Positions 51,901-59,100 of a stretch of 64,000 bases of DNA are shown one piece after another. A program made the translations under genes and the position numbers. A model generated the notes under the pieces. That model made no database searches, was not told the origin of the DNA, and saw nothing but the letters and a program-made list of their open reading frames with translations. The DNA is from Tyto alba. Its lineage: Eukaryota; Chordata; Aves; Strigiformes; Tytonidae. Where the stretch lies: assembly GCF_018691265.1 (NCBI RefSeq), contig NW_024881301.1, positions 16,039,252-16,103,251 on the forward strand, written 5' to 3'. The first letter of the stretch is position 1. The number at the start of each line of letters is the position of its first letter.

Positions 51901-54900
51901 GAGCATTTTCTACATTGCTGTTGGAAGATAACTGTATGAAAGTTTTTAATTTTTCTGAAATCACAGGTGTTTTTTTAGGAGGAAGCAATACATTACAAAG
52001 CCACCCTTGACATCGGTGTTTGATAAATATTTAGTGAAGATTTTGGATGAAACAGAGTGACTCCTTTGGTTTTAATTGGGGAAGATGGTAGGAAACACTT
52101 ATTTTGCCTACAGGAAAATAGTTGTCAAAATCTAAATACAGCTATTGTACTTATAGCCTACATTAGGCTAAAGTTATTTCAATGAGCAGAAAATTTCTTT
52201 GTCATAATCTTCATGAGAGAGATCAGAAGCTCAAAAACAAGGTCTAAGAGAACATGATATCAAGTGCAATAGGCTGGATCAGTGTGAAGAATGAAGCTGA
52301 TATTTTAAAAGTAGTAACTTGTTTATTTTGGAGCTGTGTGAAAAGAAAAGCAGAGTCCATTTCTAGAGACAAAGTAGAAGTCAGTACTTGAAGGCAATTA
52401 AAGAAAGCTTGGCATTGTCATGAGCCAGTAAAAGGAGACTTGTAATAATAATAATAATAATATTAACAGTAATAATAATAATAATAATAGTTGCTATAAT
52501 TTAGGCTAAATCAAATTTCTTTACTTCCTAAAGGAAGTGAAAACAAACTTTTTTTTTTTTTTAAAAAAAAGGACTAATCTAAAAAGTTAGAGGTCTGTCA
52601 ACAAAAGTATATATGACCAACATGGGGGAACAATTAAATGGTGAATTGATGATGTGGTCTGTGGCTGAAAGCTTCAAAGAGCTGTAAATTCTGTAGTCAT
52701 GTAGTAGGTCTGGAGCCCACTATGAAAGGACATCTGCAAGACCCAGTGGGAAAATGATTGTTGTCTCTTGTGGGTAAGTTTGCTTATGACTGGTAGTGCA
52801 CTTTTCCAATGGGCATATAGAGAAATGAGGATCAAAGTAAGATCAAGCCAGTCGCTACCATTGGGAACTCTTGTTGGTCATCTACAGTTCAATAGAGAGA
52901 AAGCTGAAGTAGATATTCCTCTTCCAAATTAAATAATTGTCAGTATATCTTCATCTGACTCACTAAATCAGTGGTCAGTAAAACTGATGACAAGGATTTC
53001 TTGCTTTCATGCATAGTTAGAATGCTGTTGTTCGTGCTTCAGCCTTGTACTAGGTGGAAGCTGATTACAACCAAGTGAAAACTGATTAATGGAAACTTGA
53101 TTTCTCTTGAGCTAGAACCATTTTAGGCATAAAGTAGAATAAGATTCAACAGATTACAGGTTCTGACTGCTCACATTTAAAGTCCAATGAGTTCAATCCA
53201 CGTACCTCTAAAACATGCTTTCTCAATGGCATAAGGATAGGATGATCCACACCACAAGTCTGCAATAACAGAGGCAAGCTCCTCTTACTAATCTCTGATC
53301 CCTGTCATTGCAATGGAGGGAAAAAGTTTGTGTCCTTTATGAATGCCAGGACCTCAATAGGCCCCTAGAGAGGTTGCTGTTGTAATGTAGTTTCAATATC
53401 TGTCTCAGCTATAATTAATATCTTATGTGGATGGCATTTTGATTTAGCTTCAGTGGAGCCACAATGTCATCTGCCAGAAGTCACATACACACAGTGTACG
53501 TTATGACTATATTTCAAGGAATAAAATGCTACTATTTCATAATATAAATCATTTCAGGTATACCCAGACCAAGGCGACCTAGCTTCAATGCTTTTGAATA
53601 TAATGTTATAGACAGTGATCTTATCATCATTAAAGAACAAGAATATGAAGATAATGAGGGCTTGGTTTCTCTACAATATCTTTCATTACTGTGAAAGACT
53701 CACTTCCTTTTGCTGCAGGAGACATTTATTCATTTGTAACATTTCGTTCTTTCCTATTTTATTGTTTAATTAAAAAAAAAAGTCCAGACCAAAGTCATCC
53801 TGCTGTGTTTCCATAGCGCTATTCAAGACATGACAAAAATATGCCGGAGATCAATTTTACCAACACCTGCCAGCTGTCCAACAACATGAGAAGTAAAATA
53901 CATTCATGCTTAAAAACTCACAGAGAAGCTGAAAATGAAGAAAATACTATCAATTCCCAAACACAAAATAAAGACTTCAATGAAAATGGCTACTAACTAT
54001 GCGATATTAAACTCTAGCAGTAATATTCTACATATATACAAATGAATGGTCCCTTTTGGAATCAATGGCATTTATGAATATGTGTTTAAAGAAGTCTTAG
54101 CAATAAATAGCATATAACTGAGATTCAGGATTAAAAAAAACATGCTAAGATTATTTGACAAAACCTGTCCAATTTATTGATTAGACTCTACTTTCATATG
54201 TTTTTCTCTCCTTCTGATGATGGATGTGATTATCTTGTAAATAAAATCCCAATAAACTTGTTTAACTGCCTTATAAATCAGTAGCTGTTAATTTTCTAGA
54301 GTGTTGTCCCAGAGTTAGGGCAACCAGTACAACAAAAACAAAAACAGAGGTAATTTGCATTTGACTTTCAAACCAAACTGACAGATGAAATCTATCTAAA
54401 GGATGCTTCACAGATTTAATTGTCACTGAAGAGAAGTCTAGCTGATTTCGGCCTTATATTCACAATTAATGAGCCACAGGTTTCTGACTGGTGTTAAATT
54501 AGACCCTGGCTAATTTCACACTAGTCAAAAATCTGGTGTGAAATTAACCAGGATCTAATTTAACATAAGATCTTGCACTGCAGGAGTAATTCATATGCTT
54601 CAGTGTAACTTGAAAGCATTACAGTCTCCAACTTATTACAATTTCCTTTCTTTTTTTTATAAGGCCATATTTTATGAAAGAGCACAGGATCTTGGAGCTC
54701 AGATACATTCCATGTCTATTTAACTAATCATTTTAATAATGCTCCTTAATGTAGCAAGCAACAGTAACATAATGAGAAAGAAGCATGTTTTCTTCACTTA
54801 AAAAAGGCATATTCAGAGGATAAATACAGTTCACAGTATATAAAACACAGCATTCCTTAAATTTCTTACTCACTTGTTTCTGTGGCTGTAACAGTTATGT

Positions 54901-56110
54901 TGTGCCAAGAAGCTATCTCTCGGTCCAGAGGTTTAGTTGTAATGATTGTTCCATTGTGTTCATTGATGCTGAACAATCTCTTTAAATGCATGTCATGGAC
55001 AATAGAGTACCTGTACCAAAAAAGTAAAGAGATTCCCTAGTACTAAAATGTTCCATCAGAGGCAAGGACATAGAAAACTATTGTCAGCTGAGAAAACAGA
55101 GCTGTGCATATATACATATAAATGTGTGCTGCAACAACTCAGAAATCATGAAAACTGTACACTTATAAATATTTAAAATTCACTGCTGCCAAGATCAAAG
55201 CTTTTCTTTTTATAAAACTAAATATTTCTCAGATCTATATTAATGTCAACTGAATATGAAATGCATTATTCATTCTTACTTCTGAGTCAGGCTCACAGCA
55301 GGTGAGTGACTTCGTTGAAAAGAAACAGCAAAGTGCCACTTGTGAAATGAATAACACTAAAAGTGAAGTGGAGGTATAATGGCAAATCTATTTTATCATT
55401 GCTGATGTGCTCTGATGCCAAGGGAACAGACATTATAAAGAAAGACAGACAACTATCTGTAATGAGGTGACACCTAGGCAGGGTACAAAATCCTAATGCA
55501 GGAAATGATTGAAAATGAGTCAGGTGTTCCTGAGTCTTAATTGAAAAAGCTCTGGATGCTGTCTATATATGGGCATGCACATGTGCATATACATACATAC
55601 ATGTCATTTAAATTGTTAAAGTCTAACCACTGGTCACAGGCCAGTGATGGACTGAAAAAGATACCAAAGATATTGGTTCTGAAAAAGACACCAAAGATAT
55701 TGGTTCAAATGGAAAGGATATTTACTAATATCTTTCATGACGTAAAAAAAAAAAAAAAAAGAAAGATGGTATGTCACAGTTCCTAGTAGAGTCTAGTTCA
55801 TGGAAATGAAACCTGTTTGAAGAGTTGAGAGCTTCTTACTGTTCCAGTTTGGAATTCCCACATGCAACTCTTCCTTCTTTTATTGTACCTTTAATTGTAC
55901 TTGACAGTCTATCTCCTGTCGGCATTTAAGACTCCAGCTCAGATTATGTGCCAGTGGTTGGATGACTCTCTAACTTGTTATTTTTAGTTGTCTTTTGTTT
56001 TGAAAGTTGGTAAGAGGATAAATCAAGGAACCCACACAACATAGTCAGTGAAAGTTTTTATTATTTGAGCCAAATATTTGACATTTATAAACCTCTATTT
56101 CAGGGATTTA

Positions 56111-56145
<35 letters not shown>

Positions 56146-59100
56146 GTAAGTATTCCTCATAATCTGCATCCAAAGCTTGTTAGGGTTTTCTGACATTAAT
56201 GTTCTGTTTCATTTGGCGTTTTTTTGGTAATCTGATTCTTGATAGATAATTTTCAGAAAATCTATGCTAGTTATTCTTAGCAATTACTTATTATTGATGT
56301 AGTGAGGTTTTGTTGCATGTTTGTTTTTTTTACTACGTTTGTTTGAAAACTGGGGTCCACAGCTGGTTTTCTATACTATAAGCAACTGCTGTCATTTATG
56401 ATAGCAATAGTTTTAAAATTAGATTAATATGCATGGCATTTATCCCAATAAACATATCTTTGCATTAGAAGTGATATAACCTGTTTAAAAGAAAAAAAAA
56501 AAAAAAAAACAACAAAACCTGGGTAATGCAATATGTTACTGTTTTAGGACTATACAGACATATTTGTAGCAAGTTTCATCATAATATTTCAAACTAATAA
56601 GTCATAGATTTGCATTATGTTTAAATGTATTACAAGAGATTTTGCAGTCATCTAAATGAACCACAAAATAAGCCCGTTTCTCGGGGAAAAAAAAGTACAC
56701 GTATATTTTTACTTGTTCTTTCTTAATTAAACCTATAACTAGCTTACTAAATAACAGTAAGTGAATGCAAAATCATAACAAATGACCTTGCATTGACTAG
56801 ACCTCTGAAGCCGTAACTGTAGGTAGCAATATATATACATACATGTATATATAACTATATTTGCTAGTAGGAATCTATACTCCATAAATTATTTTGTCTC
56901 ATCTATTTGTCCTTGTATCTTAGCTTGTCTAAATTGCACAGTACACAGTCATGTCAAGTCACTCAAGTAGCTATTTTAATTATGAACCCCATGTTAAAGA
57001 TTAATTACCTGTTTTCTCCCTTAAGAGACAGCAAAATTATTTTACAAAATTAAAATCCTGGGGAACTATTTTTATATAATATCTCTGTGGGACAGTTGTG
57101 GTACATGTGCAGAATTGGTAAATTTTTGGTCATGCTGAGCTGAGCAGATGTCAATGGAGCTGTTTTGTGCCTCCCTTCCAGAAATGAGCCCATCTCTCCA
57201 TATCTCCATAAGTTCTTTGGAACAGACAAGAACACCTCCAGGCATTTACAGGTTTGTCTATGGTACCCTAGCTCTCATGCTATGCACAGCCTTCTCCAGA
57301 CCACTGTTTAAAATATTACCCCATCTCAAAGTGATTGCAAAGATGTACAAACAAAGCTAATTTATTTAGATTTTGGAATCAGGGTCAGAATTTAACCTAC
57401 TGTACTGGTTTTAGTTTGGATGGAGTTAATTTTCTTCATAGTAGCTAGTATGAGGCTATGTTTTGGATTTCTGATGAAAATGTTGATAACACAGGGATGG
57501 TTTAGTTACTGCTGATCAGTGCTCATAAAGAGCAAGTTAAGGCCTTTTCTTCTTCTCACACCGCCTCACAAGCGTGCAGGCTGTGGGTGTACAGGGAGTT
57601 GGGAGGTGACACAACCGGGACAGCTGACCCCAACTGACCAAAGAGTCATCCCATACAATATGACATCATGCTCAGTAATAAAACTGGGAGGGGCCACCAT
57701 TGCTCGGGGACTGTCTGAGTATCAGCTGTCTGGTGGTGAGCAATTGTTTTGGTTTTTTTTGGATAATTTTTTTGGGGTGGGTATTTGTTGTGTTTGTTTG
57801 TTGTTTTGTTTTTGGTTTTGTTTTTTCCCTTTGTTGTTTTCTTTCTTTTTTTCCTTTTTTTTTTTTTTTTTTTTTTTTTATTATTATTAAACTGTTTTTA
57901 TCTCAACCCAAGAGTTTTCTCACTTTTATCCTTCTGATCCTCTCCTGCATCCCAATGGTGGGGGAGTGAGAGACCAGCTGTGCGGTCCTTAGCTGCCTAT
58001 GAGGGTTAAACCACAACACCTAGAATAACCTAGGCTATCACAATGAAAGCATAATTAACTGTAACCATGAGCCAAGATAAGGAACAGAAATAGCCTTTGT
58101 AAATCCCAACTACATTTATAGTTGAGGCCTGTTCACATTTTAAGTTAAGTACCTGACTGGGCAGTCATCATCGTCTGGATCTCTAGCAGTTACAACACCC
58201 ACCAGTGATCCTCCCATAGCCCCTTCAGCAATCTCCATCACATAGTTCTCCAAGGTGAAAACTGGAGGTTCATCAGCATCTTCCACATTGATTTTGACAA
58301 TTGTTTTGTCTTCAAATGGTCCTTCTTCCAGAAAACGTTCATCAATGTACCTGTTTACAACTTTTGCTTCAATACTGTATCTTCTCTTGATCTCATAATC
58401 CACTCTCTGTTAAGAAAGAGAGACGTGGAACATTTTTTTCTTCACATTTGAATTAAACACAGTTCAGTAAGTGGTGGGACATTCAAGACAAAACAGTGCT
58501 ATCTTTCTTTTGGGAATGTTTCAAAAGTAGTTACTTCTAAGATTTTGTTTTTATTATTAAAAACACTTTAAAAATTAAACTATGCTATGACATTGTTTGC
58601 TTTCACATGTAGGCTGGTTTTAATTACAGTTAAACAACACTGTAAAAGAAACCTTCCCATACAATGTCAGCCCTAAGAAAACCTACTTCTATTAGTACTT
58701 GTGTTTCCAACATAGGTGTAACCTTAATGAACACTATTCTTTACTCTTAAATAAACTGTATGAATCAGTTAATCTGTAGGGGTTAAACTGAATATGTTAA
58801 AAATTAGTCTCTAAAGAAAATAAATTCCAGAAAACAATAAGTGTTTAATAAACACATAGTTATATTACTAGTTTAAATAGTCGTTATCTACTGTAATTAA
58901 AAAAATAAATGCTAAATATATACCTCCCTGAATTGTAATAAATCCAAACAGAAACAAACAACACACCAAACCACCAAATTTATAGTATTCAGTTTTTCAG
59001 GGTACTGGATTTCACTAGACTATCAAACTGTATCACCATTTTAGATGGTGATCCAGGTGTCCCCAGAATCTTCCCATGTGATTCCAAAATAAATCACACA

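Larger units (their letters stand above)
46863..54873 (-). other. CDH19 intron 8 (8.0 kb), carrying ERV and CR1 insertions
   Basis: It contains an ERV LTR/leader remnant (about 47380-48800), a CR1 (49566-50646), an AAT microsatellite (52442-52489) and a perfectly folding inverted repeat (54492-54565) about 310 nt after exon 8. The remainder (about 50650-52440 and 52490-54490) shows nothing I can name. Confidence 0.85.
55011..58152 (-). other. CDH19 intron 7 (3.1 kb)
   Basis: It holds a 27-bp tandem duplication (55654-55707), homopolymers including 29 T at 56114-56142, and the solo LTR 57401-58018 close to exon 7. Confidence 0.85.

Noticed and set aside
57519..57969. Open frames of 89-123 codons ending in Phe-rich text
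   Set aside because: They are the solo LTR with its T-rich expansion.
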